64,000 nucleotides of DNA from CAYRFQ01 sp964423615 (GTDB taxonomy: Bacteria > Planctomycetota > Planctomycetia > Gemmatales > Gemmataceae). The first letter of the stretch is position 1; each line of letters starts with the position of its first letter. Below, piece after piece: positions 10,214 to 19,763 of this stretch. Under the pieces are notes generated by a model. It was not told the DNA's origin and did no database searches. It saw only the letters and a program-made list of their open reading frames with translations. Position numbers and translations under genes: made by a program. Where the stretch lies: contig CAYRFQ010000010.1 in assembly GCA_964423615.1 (NCBI GenBank), positions 104,169 to 168,168 of the forward strand, given 5' to 3'.

Positions 10214-10321
10214 TGGGAATCCCTTTGTTAGATGTGACTTCTTGGGAGTACGAATTGGAGGTGGTACTCCGACAGAAATTCCTGGTTCGGCGGATCCCGG
10301 ATATCTTTTCCCAAAACCGAT

Positions 10322-12931
10322 TTACTGCTTCTTCTTGGCTTCTTTGAGGATCTCGTCCCAGCGATCTCTGAGGTTCTGGAAGAATCCCTGTGGCTCCATT
10401 TTCTTCTGGCTCGTTGCCATCGCCCCTTTTTTACGGCTACTTTTTCCGCTCTTCATCTTTCCAGACAGCTTTTGGGCAGCAGTGGTCCCTTTCTTCGGTT
10501 CCGTTAGGGCTTCAGTTTTCATCTTCTTCAAGATGTCTTCTTTCTTAGGCAACAGCCAACGTTCGACTAAACCCCAGAACGTAGTGGCAATGAAGTAGAT
10601 CGCTAGACCCGAGGCGATCTTGTAAAACATCAACAACAACACGACCGGCAAGAAACGCATCATTTTCTGTTGAGCTTCTTGTTGTTCGTCGGTTGCTGGC
10701 GGCATCATAATCTGCTGTTGGATGAACATCACGATTACGGCCAGAATTGGCAACAAATTCAGATACGGCCCGAGGTACAAAAAACCTAGCGGAATGATTA
10801 GCCACCAACCTCCACGGAAGTTATCCATCGACGAGATGACGGAGATGTCGTCGCCCCAAAACCAAAGCATGTCCGGGGCCGCCAGATTTTGGATCCACAA
10901 AAACGTCCCCAGACGGAAACCGATACTTTCCTGGAGTGAATAATAGAGGCCAAGAAAGATGGGCAACTGGAGCAACAACGGCAGGCACCCCATTGCGGGA
11001 TTGACCCCGTGTTTGCGGTATAGCTCCCACATCGCTTGCTGTTGTTCCATCGGTTCAGCATATTTTTCTTTAAGTTTTTTCAACTCCGGCGCTAGGGCCT
11101 GCATTTTGATGCTCATCAACGCTTGACGGCGACTGAGAGGGAACAATGCCCCCCGGACGACAACCGTCATGATTATGATGGCCAACCCCTGGACAGGTAC
11201 AAAACGCGAAATCCAAAAGAACACACCGTGCATGATCTTAGTCAGGAAGATGAGCAACGACGTGATTCCGGTGTTATAGAAGAACGCTCCGAAATAGCCC
11301 TCGGACCGATAGTCGGTAAACGTGTCCAAGTGAAGTTCCTCGCTGTACCGATCAACGAGCGCTGGATCGACTTTCTTCTGGTCGTTGTACACAAAGTTGT
11401 TGAGCTGTCGGACCTTTACGGGACCGTGGTACAGCAGGAAATCGTGAACGGGAGCCTCTTCTGGTTGGAAAGCCTCACTGACCATCCGGACGGTGATGTC
11501 GGCAAATTCCATCCATGGCTTCGTTCCCTTGCGGACCCGCGATACGACAAATTCGCCGGTATCGGCCTCATAGATAGAGAAAATCGCCTTCACTTGCCCT
11601 TCCAGATCAAATTCCTCCCTTTGGAAATCGGCGATCGCTCGAGGCAAAAACCGAGCCGTCACGACGTCCTTTGTATTTCCTTCGTCGTCGACAATCGGTT
11701 TTAGGCCATCCAAGATTCTGAGTTTGAGTGCATCGGTTCCAACTTTTTCGATTACTTCGCAGTAGCATTCGTGGGCTTCGAGAGTTGGACGAGCATAGGC
11801 GATAATCTTGGGCCAGAGACTTTGGTCGCGTGGTACGACGATGGCGGAGGCCAAAAATTGAGTGACAACTGCCGCGTACTGAATCCCATCTTGGTTTCTG
11901 GGACCTTCGGGGACACGCTCACCACCTTCCCGGAATCGAATCGTATTGGAGGTTTCGAGAGTTCGGTAAAGACGGTCATCAATCCCGAGAACGCCGATCA
12001 AAGCATTCCGGTGCACGTAAGAGTACCAGGCTCCTTCCAGAGGCAAACCGTGGGCGCCGACCAGCTGGTATTTGAAGGGCGGAAGGGCTTCCTTGGGGTT
12101 GCTACGTTCTCTGGTATCCTCGAACTTCAGTTTTAATCCAATGTGGTAAGACTTGGGTTCGAGTGTGAACGTTTTGGTGATCTTGAGCCCCTCGTAGGGC
12201 CCCGGTGGCATAACTGTGTAGTAGCTAACTTTGTTTCGTACCGATCTTTTCTCCCCGTCCACTTCCACTTCGATGAAGCCTTCGTCGAGAAACTTCCAGT
12301 GCCTAGTTCCCAGGTCCGGGAGGGGACGAGAGCTTTTGCTCTTGCTGGCTTTTTTTGTTCCTTCGGGTGGGTAATGGTACATCAGGAAAGATGGCATGAT
12401 GTCATCGTACTGAACCAGGTCCAAGGGATCGTTTGTTGGCTGACCATTCCAGTCAGCGGCCTTGAATCTAGTTAACGTGACCTTTTGGACTCCGGCTCCG
12501 CGTGAAGTGACCCTCGTCTGAATGTAAAATGAGGAGTCACCGAGGATTTTGACGGTGTCGGCTTGCGTTGGTTGGGGAGGTCTTTCCGCGATCTTGATTG
12601 TTTTTTTCGGCTTGGGTTCGGTCTTTTTCTTTTCCGCGACCTTTTTCATCTCGGGGGCATATTTCGCAGCCAAATCAATCGCATCAGGATTCGAAAATCG
12701 TGAAGCAATCAAGATTTGCGTCAAGCCAGCCAACGGACCTCCAGTTGGTGTCAGTGCTTGTCCCCCAAGACTTTGAGCCACGAGTTTCGCAGGTAATGAA
12801 TCTTTATGGATTTGTTCCCGGTCTACCGACTTGGGGTCTTCTTGTGGAAAGAACGTGGTTCCCACGTACCACCACCCAAAAAGCAAGCCCGCGCTAAGGA
12901 CTAGAAAAATCAGGAGGTTACGTTGCTGCAT
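10322..12931 (-). CDS. yidC: Membrane protein insertase YidC (large form)
   Basis: The protein has 869 residues against roughly 550 in E. coli. It has an N-terminal helix (LLIFLVLSAGLLFGWWYVG), a very long periplasmic region, and the conserved C-terminal insertase module. That module includes GLAIIIMTVVVRGALFPL, the coiled segment KMQALAPELKKLKEKY, NPAMGCLPLLLQLPIFLGLY and RFLPVVLLLMFYKIASGLAIYF. A Lys-rich tail (KKGTTAAQKLSGK, SSRKKGAMATSQ) follows and may contact the ribosome, as in other YidC/Oxa1 proteins. It inserts and folds inner-membrane proteins, alone or with SecYEG. The extra length lies mainly in the periplasmic domain, rich in charged residues and Pro near its start. It heads the run toward mnmE. 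Confidence 0.95.
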   Translation of the reverse strand: MQQRNLLIFLVLSAGLLFGWWYVGTTFFPQEDPKSVDREQIHKDSLPAKLVAQSLGGQALTPTGGPLAGLTQILIASRFSNPDAIDLAAKYAPEMKKVAEKKKTEPKPKKTIKIAERPPQPTQADTVKILGDSSFYIQTRVTSRGAGVQKVTLTRFKAADWNGQPTNDPLDLVQYDDIMPSFLMYHYPPEGTKKASKSKSSRPLPDLGTRHWKFLDEGFIEVEVDGEKRSVRNKVSYYTVMPPGPYEGLKITKTFTLEPKSYHIGLKLKFEDTRERSNPKEALPPFKYQLVGAHGLPLEGAWYSYVHRNALIGVLGIDDRLYRTLETSNTIRFREGGERVPEGPRNQDGIQYAAVVTQFLASAIVVPRDQSLWPKIIAYARPTLEAHECYCEVIEKVGTDALKLRILDGLKPIVDDEGNTKDVVTARFLPRAIADFQREEFDLEGQVKAIFSIYEADTGEFVVSRVRKGTKPWMEFADITVRMVSEAFQPEEAPVHDFLLYHGPVKVRQLNNFVYNDQKKVDPALVDRYSEELHLDTFTDYRSEGYFGAFFYNTGITSLLIFLTKIMHGVFFWISRFVPVQGLAIIIMTVVVRGALFPLSRRQALMSIKMQALAPELKKLKEKYAEPMEQQQAMWELYRKHGVNPAMGCLPLLLQLPIFLGLYYSLQESIGFRLGTFLWIQNLAAPDMLWFWGDDISVISSMDNFRGGWWLIIPLGFLYLGPYLNLLPILAVIVMFIQQQIMMPPATDEQQEAQQKMMRFLPVVLLLMFYKIASGLAIYFIATTFWGLVERWLLPKKEDILKKMKTEALTEPKKGTTAAQKLSGKMKSGKSSRKKGAMATSQKKMEPQGFFQNLRDRWDEILKEAKKKQ

Positions 12932-13063
12932 GATCGCCCATAATTATCGTTTACGGTGTCGTCTTTGAGTTGCACGACCTTCAAAGGTTCAATGTTAGCA
13001 TATCGAGACGAGAAGGCAGTGATAAGGGGAAAGGCGAAACGAGAGGTGATGTGAAAGCCGACA

Positions 13064-13104
13064 GGTGGAAGAAGTAAGACAACGAGTGATCAGTTCTTTC
13101 CACC
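13064..13104 (-). terminator. Hairpin downstream of the metallophosphoesterase gene
   Basis: GGTGGAAGAA (13064-13073) pairs with TTCTTTCCACC (13094-13104) with one bulged base. It lies about 17 nt past the stop of the minus-strand gene ending at 13121. No strong T-run follows, so terminator is inferred. Confidence 0.45.
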
Positions 13105-13120
13105 TTACACCATGCTCCTT

Positions 13121-13882
13121 TTACCGTCCGTCGCGAAGGCGATCGCCCAAGAAGTTATCGAGTTCGGGAATCCCATAGATTTTTTGAATGGTCGCATTCA
13201 TGTCGTAGTCAACACGACGATAACGAATGGTTTTGTCGTCGAGTAGAACGTAGCAAGCCCTAGGGTCCCCATCGCGTGGTTGTCCTACGGAGCCAACATT
13301 ACACATGGTTCGGCGTTCGTCGAGTTGGTAGACGTAATCCATTTCCTCAGGCGAGAGGAACTGGTAAGTCTCGCTCGGCAGACTCTCGGTGAAAATCCCG
13401 GGAACGTGCGTGTGTCCTTGAAAACAATACCGATCAATCAACGCAAATATGCGGTCCATCTTGCGTTGGTTGTAAATGTCCTCGGGGAACACATATTCGT
13501 TGAGTGGATTGCGAGCCGATCCGTGGACGTAGAGGAAGTGGCCTTCTTGGTGACGCCGTGGGCGCTCGGCCAAAAACTCCCAACGGAGTTCTCGTTTCTC
13601 ACGACTCTCGGTTGGGGATTCCATTTGTGCGCGAGTCCAGAATATGGCTCGCTCGGCTGGAATGTTGAAGCCTTCCGGATCGAACATGGCCCCTTGGTCA
13701 TGATTGCCCAATAAAGTCACCTGGCAATCCATGACTCTGTCGATGCACTCGCAAGGATTGGGACCGTATCCGATGACATCACCCAGGCAATAAACCTCGT
13801 CAACGTTGTGTTGTCGAATGTCGCTAAGTACAGCCTGGAGTGCTTCCAGGTTTCCATGGATATCGCTGATCAGCGCCTTCAC
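13121..13882 (-). CDS. Calcineurin-like metallophosphoesterase
   Basis: The protein has 253 residues and a GTG start at 13882. Metal-ligand motifs of the family are intact and ordered: DIHGN at the N-terminus, GDVIGYGP, GNHD and GHTHVPG, plus a late NVGSVGQPRD. This pattern fits the YfcE/serine-threonine-phosphatase-like group of small cytosolic phosphodiesterases; the substrate cannot be read from sequence. It stands alone, with a hairpin just after the stop. Confidence 0.85.
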   Translation of the reverse strand: MKALISDIHGNLEALQAVLSDIRQHNVDEVYCLGDVIGYGPNPCECIDRVMDCQVTLLGNHDQGAMFDPEGFNIPAERAIFWTRAQMESPTESREKRELRWEFLAERPRRHQEGHFLYVHGSARNPLNEYVFPEDIYNQRKMDRIFALIDRYCFQGHTHVPGIFTESLPSETYQFLSPEEMDYVYQLDERRTMCNVGSVGQPRDGDPRACYVLLDDKTIRYRRVDYDMNATIQKIYGIPELDNFLGDRLRDGR

Positions 13883-14506
13883 GTGTACGAATCCCCCGAA
13901 GGTTCGGATCGGGTAGGGGTGTAGTCGCGAGCCAAGCCGAATAGAATAAGAATTTCGAAATATACCCGCTCTCGCATCATAAAAGTGTAATCCGTGTCGT
14001 GAGAAAGTGTCAAGGGACAGAGCCGGTAAAGCGACAAAGTTGGTCCGAGAAGAAGTCGGGTTTGGAGGACGATCCCGGGGCCATTCCTTGGAAAAGCTCG
14101 ACTTCCTGGTCCAGAAGAGTTGGGTAACCGAAGGTATCTTTATCGAAAAAGGTGGCCCAATTCTCCGACAAGTCCAATGTGAATACCGAAAAAAGCCTTA
14201 CAATTGGTCTTCGGGAAAATCGTTTGTGGCTTCGTTGGCCATCCGGAGGTAAACTAAGACATTGAAGGTCTGCTTTGGTTCTTGCTGCTTCCACGAACAA
14301 ACTTGCATCTAGGTGGTCGGCAAGACTCAATGTTTCAACACGAGTCGGGCATCCCGAGATCCAAAGCATGGCGTGACAGCGGTGCCCTTCTCAGAACGAA
14401 CAATCGGCGACTTTCCGGGTAATAACTAAGAAGGCTGCGCAAGTTTGTCTTGAATTTGCGTTCTAGAAAAACACGCAATTTCAGATACTTCTTTGAGGGA
14501 CATCTC
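13883..14506. other. Intergenic region, divergent promoters expected
   Basis: About 620 bases lie between divergently transcribed genes. An open frame on the minus strand (14010-14369, 119 codons) has no recognisable motif and I do not call it. No repeat or RNA gene was recognised. Confidence 0.45.
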
Positions 14507-15202
14507 ATGAATTGGAAATCGCTGGTCTGCCTCATCTCTCTGGCCGCGATCTGGGTTTCGACCCCTTCGCTTTATGCCCAGTTTCCCAATCAACGAATCC
14601 CGAACCGACAGTTTCCGGTTCAAAACCCCCAATTCCCGTTGCCCAATACGCAGTTTCCGTTGCAAAATCCACAACGGCCGATCATCATCATTCAACAACC
14701 GGTCGTTCCAGGAGGTATTCAGAATCCTCAACAACCGATCATCGTTCAACAACCGGTGATCATGCCCTTCAATCCGCAAGGGACTCGAAATAACGTGGCG
14801 TCCACTCTTGAGCGAGCGTTGGAAAAGCAATTCGCAGCGGAGGTGACGAACATTGACGTGCGCTTCACACGGCGCGGGCTGCTGATCGAAGTGGATGGCA
14901 AGAATTCTGTCGTCTTCAACAAGATCGACACGGCAATTCGAAGAATCCCTCAGCTCGCTCGCACGCGTGTCACTGTGATCCCTCGCAATCTCGGAGAACT
15001 TGTCGAAACGAAGATACTACAAATCTACACCCGATACGTCAGCAATGTCGAAGCGAAAGTGGACCTACAAAATCGACGTGCGTTGGTGAGTCTTGACCTG
15101 AACTATGGCAGGTTACGTCAAGCCGTCGAACGAACAGTCAGTACCTTGCCGGAACTTCGAGGATATCGCGTCACAACGAACATCAACGTCCGAAGACGAT
15201 AA
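14507..15202 (+). CDS. Secreted protein with a Pro/Gln/Phe-rich repeat segment and a C-terminal alpha/beta region
   Basis: The protein is 231 residues. I start at ATG 14507, preceded by GAGGGA, which gives a clean signal peptide (MNWKSLVCLISLAAIWVS, then SLYAQ). After cleavage comes a low-complexity stretch of about 75 residues built from short QFPxQNPQ and QQPV units. The remaining 150 residues contain two similar alpha/beta halves (TNIDVRFTRRGLLIEVDG; NVEAKVDLQNRRALVSLD), which look like paired BON-type or KH-like units; that is inference. I do not recognise the family. It stands alone on the plus strand. Confidence 0.7.
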   Translation: MNWKSLVCLISLAAIWVSTPSLYAQFPNQRIPNRQFPVQNPQFPLPNTQFPLQNPQRPIIIIQQPVVPGGIQNPQQPIIVQQPVIMPFNPQGTRNNVASTLERALEKQFAAEVTNIDVRFTRRGLLIEVDGKNSVVFNKIDTAIRRIPQLARTRVTVIPRNLGELVETKILQIYTRYVSNVEAKVDLQNRRALVSLDLNYGRLRQAVERTVSTLPELRGYRVTTNINVRRR

Positions 15203-15328
15203 GTACGAGACTGGTCTTGGGTCTGGATTCTGTAGTTTCTTCGCAGTTTCGTTTAACAACTTGTCGGTTTTGTTCGGGCAAGTGGAAATCTTAGCTGACT
15301 TACCTTTTCCAGACCTCGTTACCCGGTG

Positions 15329-15931
15329 TCATCCGAGGTTCCACCAACTCCGTTTCCGGGCCTTTTTCCGAACCTTTTGTCTTCTCGTCTCTTTTTCTTC
15401 CTCCGGATCCGGTGGTCCGAACATCTGCATCACCTCCCAAGAAGACGCTTCGACGAATTGGCATCCAACTCGCCATCGGTCGTCCCGTGGTCGGCAATAG
15501 CGGATTTCCACACGTACCCACGGTGATTCAGCTTGTGAGATCGTAGGCTGCAGTTGGAAGTGGAACCCGATTGGGACTTCCTCATTGAGGAGCAAGCCCA
15601 GCCCACCAAGTGACCAGTCGAGGACCTGGCCGGTCGCCACGATCTCGTGTGATTCCAGTCTGACCAGCAAAACTTCCATTGGCTTGACTACGTATCGAGG
15701 ATGCGCGCGGCGCTCGATGCCAACATGATCAGATTGCGCTTGTTGAAAGGAACTACCCGACATAGGACATGTTGGTGATGCCAAGGAAGAGGTCGCAGAT
15801 TCTGCCGCAAATCGGAAGTACAATCGGCCCAAAATGCCGATCACACCAGCCGCGACTAAACCGATGGCAGGAACTAGCCAGGTCTCCCACCAACCCTGAG
15901 CGAGTAGAGGTATCGTCAGCATAATTGGCAT
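15329..15931 (-). CDS. PilZ-domain membrane protein
   Basis: The protein is 200 residues from ATG 15931 (AGAGAG about 9 nt upstream); the longer open frame upstream is Cys/Arg-rich and unconvincing. A single transmembrane segment (WLVPAIGLVAAGVIGILGRLYF) is followed by a PilZ domain with the two c-di-GMP-binding motifs: RRAHPRY (RxxxR type) and DWSLGGLGL (D/NxSxxG). A charged tail (EEEKETRRQKVRKKARKR) ends it. It probably senses c-di-GMP at the membrane; the output is unknown. Confidence 0.75.
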   Translation of the reverse strand: MPIMLTIPLLAQGWWETWLVPAIGLVAAGVIGILGRLYFRFAAESATSSLASPTCPMSGSSFQQAQSDHVGIERRAHPRYVVKPMEVLLVRLESHEIVATGQVLDWSLGGLGLLLNEEVPIGFHFQLQPTISQAESPWVRVEIRYCRPRDDRWRVGCQFVEASSWEVMQMFGPPDPEEEKETRRQKVRKKARKRSWWNLG

Positions 15932-16369
15932 CTGCAAGCTCTCTTCGATTGGACGTTTATCGGGCCCTTCACCAGCGCTAGAAGAATTGGTTGTCTGTAT
16001 CTGTCGGTTCTGAACAAAGGAGACGGGAATCACGAACAAGAGGAGCACTCGAACCGACGCGCTGTTGCTGCCACAAGCCAAGACAAGTCTAGTACAAGAT
16101 TTTCTGTTTGAACAGCGCGTCGATCGGTAAGGGGTGGAAGGATGGCTCTGGATCGCCGCAAAAACTCGTTTCCAACATGGCGTATTGGAAATCTTGGGAT
16201 GGTGTACCTTGGCAAGTTCGTCACACCCATCACTCTGAACAAGGGAACTTTTCAACGCGGGGATCCCTTACTCCTTATTACTGGGCCATACGGAACTTGA
16301 AGTCGCAAAAGCCTTGAGTTGATTACTTTTCATCGAAGGAAACGTACGGTGTTCCCAGTTCCACTTGGC

Positions 16370-16729
16370 TCACTTCGATTCCGGCGCGATTTTGTCGATC
16401 TTGGCTGCTAGGATGAAATCGTTTTCTGACAACCCGCCAATGGCGTGGGTCATGATTTCGATGGCGACCTCACGATACCCCGTCAAGTGCAGGTCGGGGT
16501 GATGTGCCTCGTCCTCGGCAACTTCGCCGACTTTGTTCAAGAAGGCCAAACTATCGACGAAATTCTTGAGTTTCCAGTCTCTACGAATCATCTTGCCGTC
16601 GTTGATGACTTTCCAGTCTGCATGAACCTCCTTGCCGAACTTCTCTATCTCCTCCGGAGTCAACGTGGGGACACCGCCTTCGCACGGGACGCATTTTTTG
16701 GCCGTCAAATCGGTCGTTGCTTCGCTCAT
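16370..16729 (-). CDS. 4a-hydroxytetrahydrobiopterin dehydratase (pterin-4a-carbinolamine dehydratase)
   Basis: The protein has 119 residues, the normal size. The signature EDEAHHPDLHLTGYREVAIEI contains the two adjacent catalytic His of the PCD family. It dehydrates 4a-hydroxytetrahydropterin and could recycle or modify pterin cofactors. An N-terminal CVPCEGGVPTL segment is common in bacterial members. Transcribed on the same strand just downstream of msrB (38 nt gap), probably as one unit. FolE, which starts pterin synthesis, is encoded at 56607. Confidence 0.93.
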   Translation of the reverse strand: MSEATTDLTAKKCVPCEGGVPTLTPEEIEKFGKEVHADWKVINDGKMIRRDWKLKNFVDSLAFLNKVGEVAEDEAHHPDLHLTGYREVAIEIMTHAIGGLSENDFILAAKIDKIAPESK

Positions 16730-16767
16730 CGATAATCTCCTTGCGCAATGAATATTTTAGCGTGGCG

Positions 16768-17190
16768 TTAGTTGGTTTCGTTGGGCGAGTCCGGTTCCTG
16801 TTCGACGAAGTTTAGGGAAGCGGAGTTGATGCAGTACCTGAGTCCGGTTGGTTCTGGACCATCAGGAAAGACGTGTCCGAGATGGGCGTTGCATCGGCTA
16901 CAATGCACTTCGGTCCGAGTCATGAACAAGGTGCGATCCACTTTCGTCTCGACATTGTCGGTGTCGGTGGGTTGCCAAAAACTCGGCCATCCGGTCCCCG
17001 AGTCGAACTTGGTTTCGGAATCAAACAGGAGCTGGCCACAGCAAACGCACTCGTACTTGCCGTCCTTCTTGTTGTCCCAGTAGCAACCGGTGAAGGCCCG
17101 TTCGGTGCCGTGTTTGCGGGTCACGTTGAACTGCTCGGGCGAGAGCAACTCTCGCCATTCTTGTTCTGTTTTATGGATTTTCTCGGGCAT
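16768..17190 (-). CDS. msrB: Peptide-methionine (R)-S-oxide reductase
   Basis: The protein has 140 residues, typical for MsrB. It shows both zinc-binding CxxC pairs (CVCCG and CSRCNAHLGH), the GTGWPSFWQP substrate-site motif and the catalytic Cys in RYCINSASL. It reduces the R epimer of methionine sulfoxide in proteins with thioredoxin. The N-terminal HKTEQEWRELLSPEQFNVTRKHGTE is standard. First gene of a probable two-gene unit with the pterin dehydratase. Confidence 0.96.
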   Translation of the reverse strand: MPEKIHKTEQEWRELLSPEQFNVTRKHGTERAFTGCYWDNKKDGKYECVCCGQLLFDSETKFDSGTGWPSFWQPTDTDNVETKVDRTLFMTRTEVHCSRCNAHLGHVFPDGPEPTGLRYCINSASLNFVEQEPDSPNETN

Positions 17191-17365
17191 TGTAGGATTC
17201 TCCTTGGGAAACAGTGGTCATCATCATTTTATTTGTAGGCAAGCGGGAAGGAAAATGCCCAGGCGGCGGTAAGCTCGGACAACGGTCTTGGCCACGGTGT
17301 CCAATTTGATACACTCGAATCTGCGTCCGGTCCCAGCTTTTCCAGCCCGTGGTTCAGGTCACATC

Positions 17366-18070
17366 ATGAACATCGAATTCCTTCGTCCGGATCGTACTTT
17401 GAATCGGACCCAAGCCCAGCCGGAAAGTTACGACGACTGGGATAACATCGCCGCGCCTTTTCCCGCGAGTCAAGGGGTTCCGCTCTGGATGCGTGAGATG
17501 ACGGCCGAAGCTCCCAGCGGGAAACAGACCGTGAAACGTTGCCCGCCGTTTCTGGAAAGCATGACGTGCGGATACCTCATCCCGTTTCCGGACTGGGCCG
17601 AGATTCGGTTGCGAGAGATCCACGAATGGGACAAACGAGGACCAGGCATTCCATTTTTGGGGTTTCACACAAAGGATCAGTTCGCGGGCAGTTGGTTCGA
17701 AAATTATTCCGTCGTAAAATTCGATAGTCCGTGGATCATCCGAACGCCGCCAGGTTATTCGACACTCTTCGTGCCGCCGCTTAACTGCCTCAACTACCCG
17801 TTCTACGCGCTGAGCGGTTTGGTTGAAACGGATACCTATTACAACAACATCGCCTTTCCTCTTTTGCTGCTCGATTCCACCCCGGGAGTCGTCCATAGGC
17901 TGGAGAAAGGAACGCCGTTGGTGCAAGCGATTCCCATCAAACGCGACGATTGGGAGATGTCTACCGGAGAGACCGACTGGGAACAATGGTGCGTCCAGAA
18001 AGAGATGGTCTTGAGCGGGGAGAAAAATGTCTACCGGAACAATTGGTATGTGAAGAAGAAATATCAGTGA
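17366..18070 (+). CDS. Protein of unknown function, distantly DUF6065-like
   Basis: The protein has 234 residues from ATG 17366; the frame is open upstream only to a TTG at 17288. No signal peptide. The pattern RTPPGYSTLFVPP, GLVETD and LEKGTPLVQAIP recalls the DUF6065 group of small beta-rich proteins, found in bacteria and some phages; this is a weak, inferred match. The N-terminal third (FPASQGVPLWMREM, CPPFLESMTCGYLIPFP) is also in keeping with that group. It converges on the EF-Tu gene. Confidence 0.7.
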   Translation: MNIEFLRPDRTLNRTQAQPESYDDWDNIAAPFPASQGVPLWMREMTAEAPSGKQTVKRCPPFLESMTCGYLIPFPDWAEIRLREIHEWDKRGPGIPFLGFHTKDQFAGSWFENYSVVKFDSPWIIRTPPGYSTLFVPPLNCLNYPFYALSGLVETDTYYNNIAFPLLLLDSTPGVVHRLEKGTPLVQAIPIKRDDWEMSTGETDWEQWCVQKEMVLSGEKNVYRNNWYVKKKYQ

Positions 18071-18139
18071 ACGAAAAAGGCATCACAACCGATTTCCTGA
18101 AAATCAGTCATGATGCTTTGTTGGCGTTACCAGTCACGT

Positions 18140-19351
18140 CTACACAAGCACCCTCGTTACAACACCTGACCCGACGGTCTTACCACCTTCACGGACGGCA
18201 AACCGTTGGCCTTCGTCGAGAGCGACAGGGACGTCGGACCGTAGATCGATCCGGCTGGTCGCCACGAGGTCGCCAGGCATACACATCTCGATGCCGTCCG
18301 GCAGAACGATCTTCCCCGTGACGTCCGTCGTGCGGAAAAAGAACTGTGGTTGATACCCGGTGAAGAACGGAGTGTGTCGGCCGCCTTCGTCCTTCTTCAA
18401 CACATACAGGCTCGCCTCGAAAGACGTGTGGGTATTGATCGAGCTGGGAGCCGCCAGGACCTGGCCACGCTGAACCTCGTCGTACTTCACGCCCCGGAGT
18501 AAGACGCCCGCGTTATCGCCAGCGATACCCATCTCGACGGGCTTGTGAAATGTCTCGATGCCAGTCACAACGGTCTTGCGAACGTCCTTCGTCAAGCCGA
18601 CGATCTCGACCGTGTCGTTGAGGCGGACAACACCTCGCTCGATGAGTCCGGTCACGACCGTACCACGACCTTCGATTTGGTAGACGTTCTCGATACTCAT
18701 CAGAAACGGCTTGTCCTCTTCTCGGTCGGGCAGTTCGAAATAGGCGTCCAAGGCCTTCATCAACTCGTCGATACAAGCACAGCCTGCGTCGTCTTTTCCG
18801 CCCGATTGCAAGGCTGGCAGAGCGCTACCACGAATTACATGGATAGTTTCCCCAGGATACTCGTAGGCACTGAGTTGATCTCGGACTTCCATCTCGACGA
18901 GGTCCAGGAATTCTGGGTCCTCTACCAGATCAACCTTGTTGAGGAATACAACGAGCTTCGGGACGCCGACTTGCCGGGCAAGGAGTATGTGTTCGCGGGT
19001 CTGTGGCATCGGACCATCATCGGCAGCAACCACAAGAACCCCTCCGTCCATCTGGGCGGCACCTGTGATCATATTCTTCACGTAATCGGCGTGGCCAGGG
19101 CAGTCGATGTGCGCGTAGTGGCGAGTCGCTGTCTCGTACTCGAGGTGAGCCGGTATGACAGTGATGATCTTACCACCGCCGCGCACCGTACCGCCCTTGG
19201 CAATGCCGTTGTAGTCCATCGCCTTTCCGCCAAACAGGTGTGTCTGGCGAGCGCTGATGGCTGCGGACAACGTTGTCTTGCCGTGGTCGATGTGACCGAT
19301 GGTGCCGACGTTCAAGTGAGGTTTGTTACGCACAAAGACTTCTTTGGCCAT
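18140..19351 (-). CDS. tuf: Elongation factor Tu-like GTPase with divergent switch I
   Basis: The protein is 403 residues against about 395 for EF-Tu, and colinear over all three domains. G1 is GHIDHGKTT (residues 19-27), G3 DCPGHADYVKNMITGAAQMDG, G4 NKVDLVED, G5 RGSAL; domain II has GRGTVVTG and domain III GGRHTPFF and PQFFFRTTDVTG. Between G1 and G3 the usual APEExxRGITI switch I is replaced by an unrelated Gly-rich stretch (YNGIAKGGTVRGGGKIITVI), though a Thr stays at the G2 position. TGRIERG has become TGLIERG. It is not next to rpsG/fusA or secE/nusG. This may be a paralogue rather than the main translation factor. No other tuf gene is in the window. Confidence 0.85.
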   Translation of the reverse strand: MAKEVFVRNKPHLNVGTIGHIDHGKTTLSAAISARQTHLFGGKAMDYNGIAKGGTVRGGGKIITVIPAHLEYETATRHYAHIDCPGHADYVKNMITGAAQMDGGVLVVAADDGPMPQTREHILLARQVGVPKLVVFLNKVDLVEDPEFLDLVEMEVRDQLSAYEYPGETIHVIRGSALPALQSGGKDDAGCACIDELMKALDAYFELPDREEDKPFLMSIENVYQIEGRGTVVTGLIERGVVRLNDTVEIVGLTKDVRKTVVTGIETFHKPVEMGIAGDNAGVLLRGVKYDEVQRGQVLAAPSSINTHTSFEASLYVLKKDEGGRHTPFFTGYQPQFFFRTTDVTGKIVLPDGIEMCMPGDLVATSRIDLRSDVPVALDEGQRFAVREGGKTVGSGVVTRVLV

Positions 19352-19548
19352 GTGTCCTCCAGTATCTGTGAATGCGGACCGTCCCTGCAGTTCGTAAGTT
19401 CACTCGACTTACAACGTGAAGGGGGAAGAAAGTGTAATGGAAAGACACCGGTGGTGATGAAAGGTTCTGAGGCGACGAACCGGTCCTGTCGCTTTAATCG
19501 ATCCGAAAAGCTGCAGTCGATCCTTTTATTCACTTTTCGAACGTAGAG

Positions 19549-19763
19549 CGTTTAACGTTCGTGTTGGGCACAGTTCGGAGTCGCCAAACTCCTGAACCCA
19601 AGTCCGCCCTTCTCGAGATAGGACCACCTACCTTTCGGTTCCGGTGCGTTTCCCGCTTCGCTCGCTATATTTCCCGCTTCGCTCGGGTTGGGGGCCTTCT
19701 CCCCGCTTGCGGGCCCCAGGACTTTGAAAACAAAAAACCTGTGCCCATTACAAGCGTGAAATG
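19549..19763. repeat. MITE-like repeat, copy 1 (215 bp) with terminal inverted repeats
   Basis: The ends (19549-19571 and 19741-19763) are imperfect inverted repeats of 23 bp, about 16 matching. The same layout and diverged but alignable sequence recur at 42167-42330. Internal short palindromes (CCCGCTTGCGGG) add structure. No transposase is encoded. An open frame across it on the minus strand is repeat-derived. Confidence 0.6.

Noticed and set aside
14010..14369. 119-codon minus-strand frame in a gene gap
   Set aside because: No motif, no ribosome-binding site and no resemblance to a known family; could be chance or a remnant.
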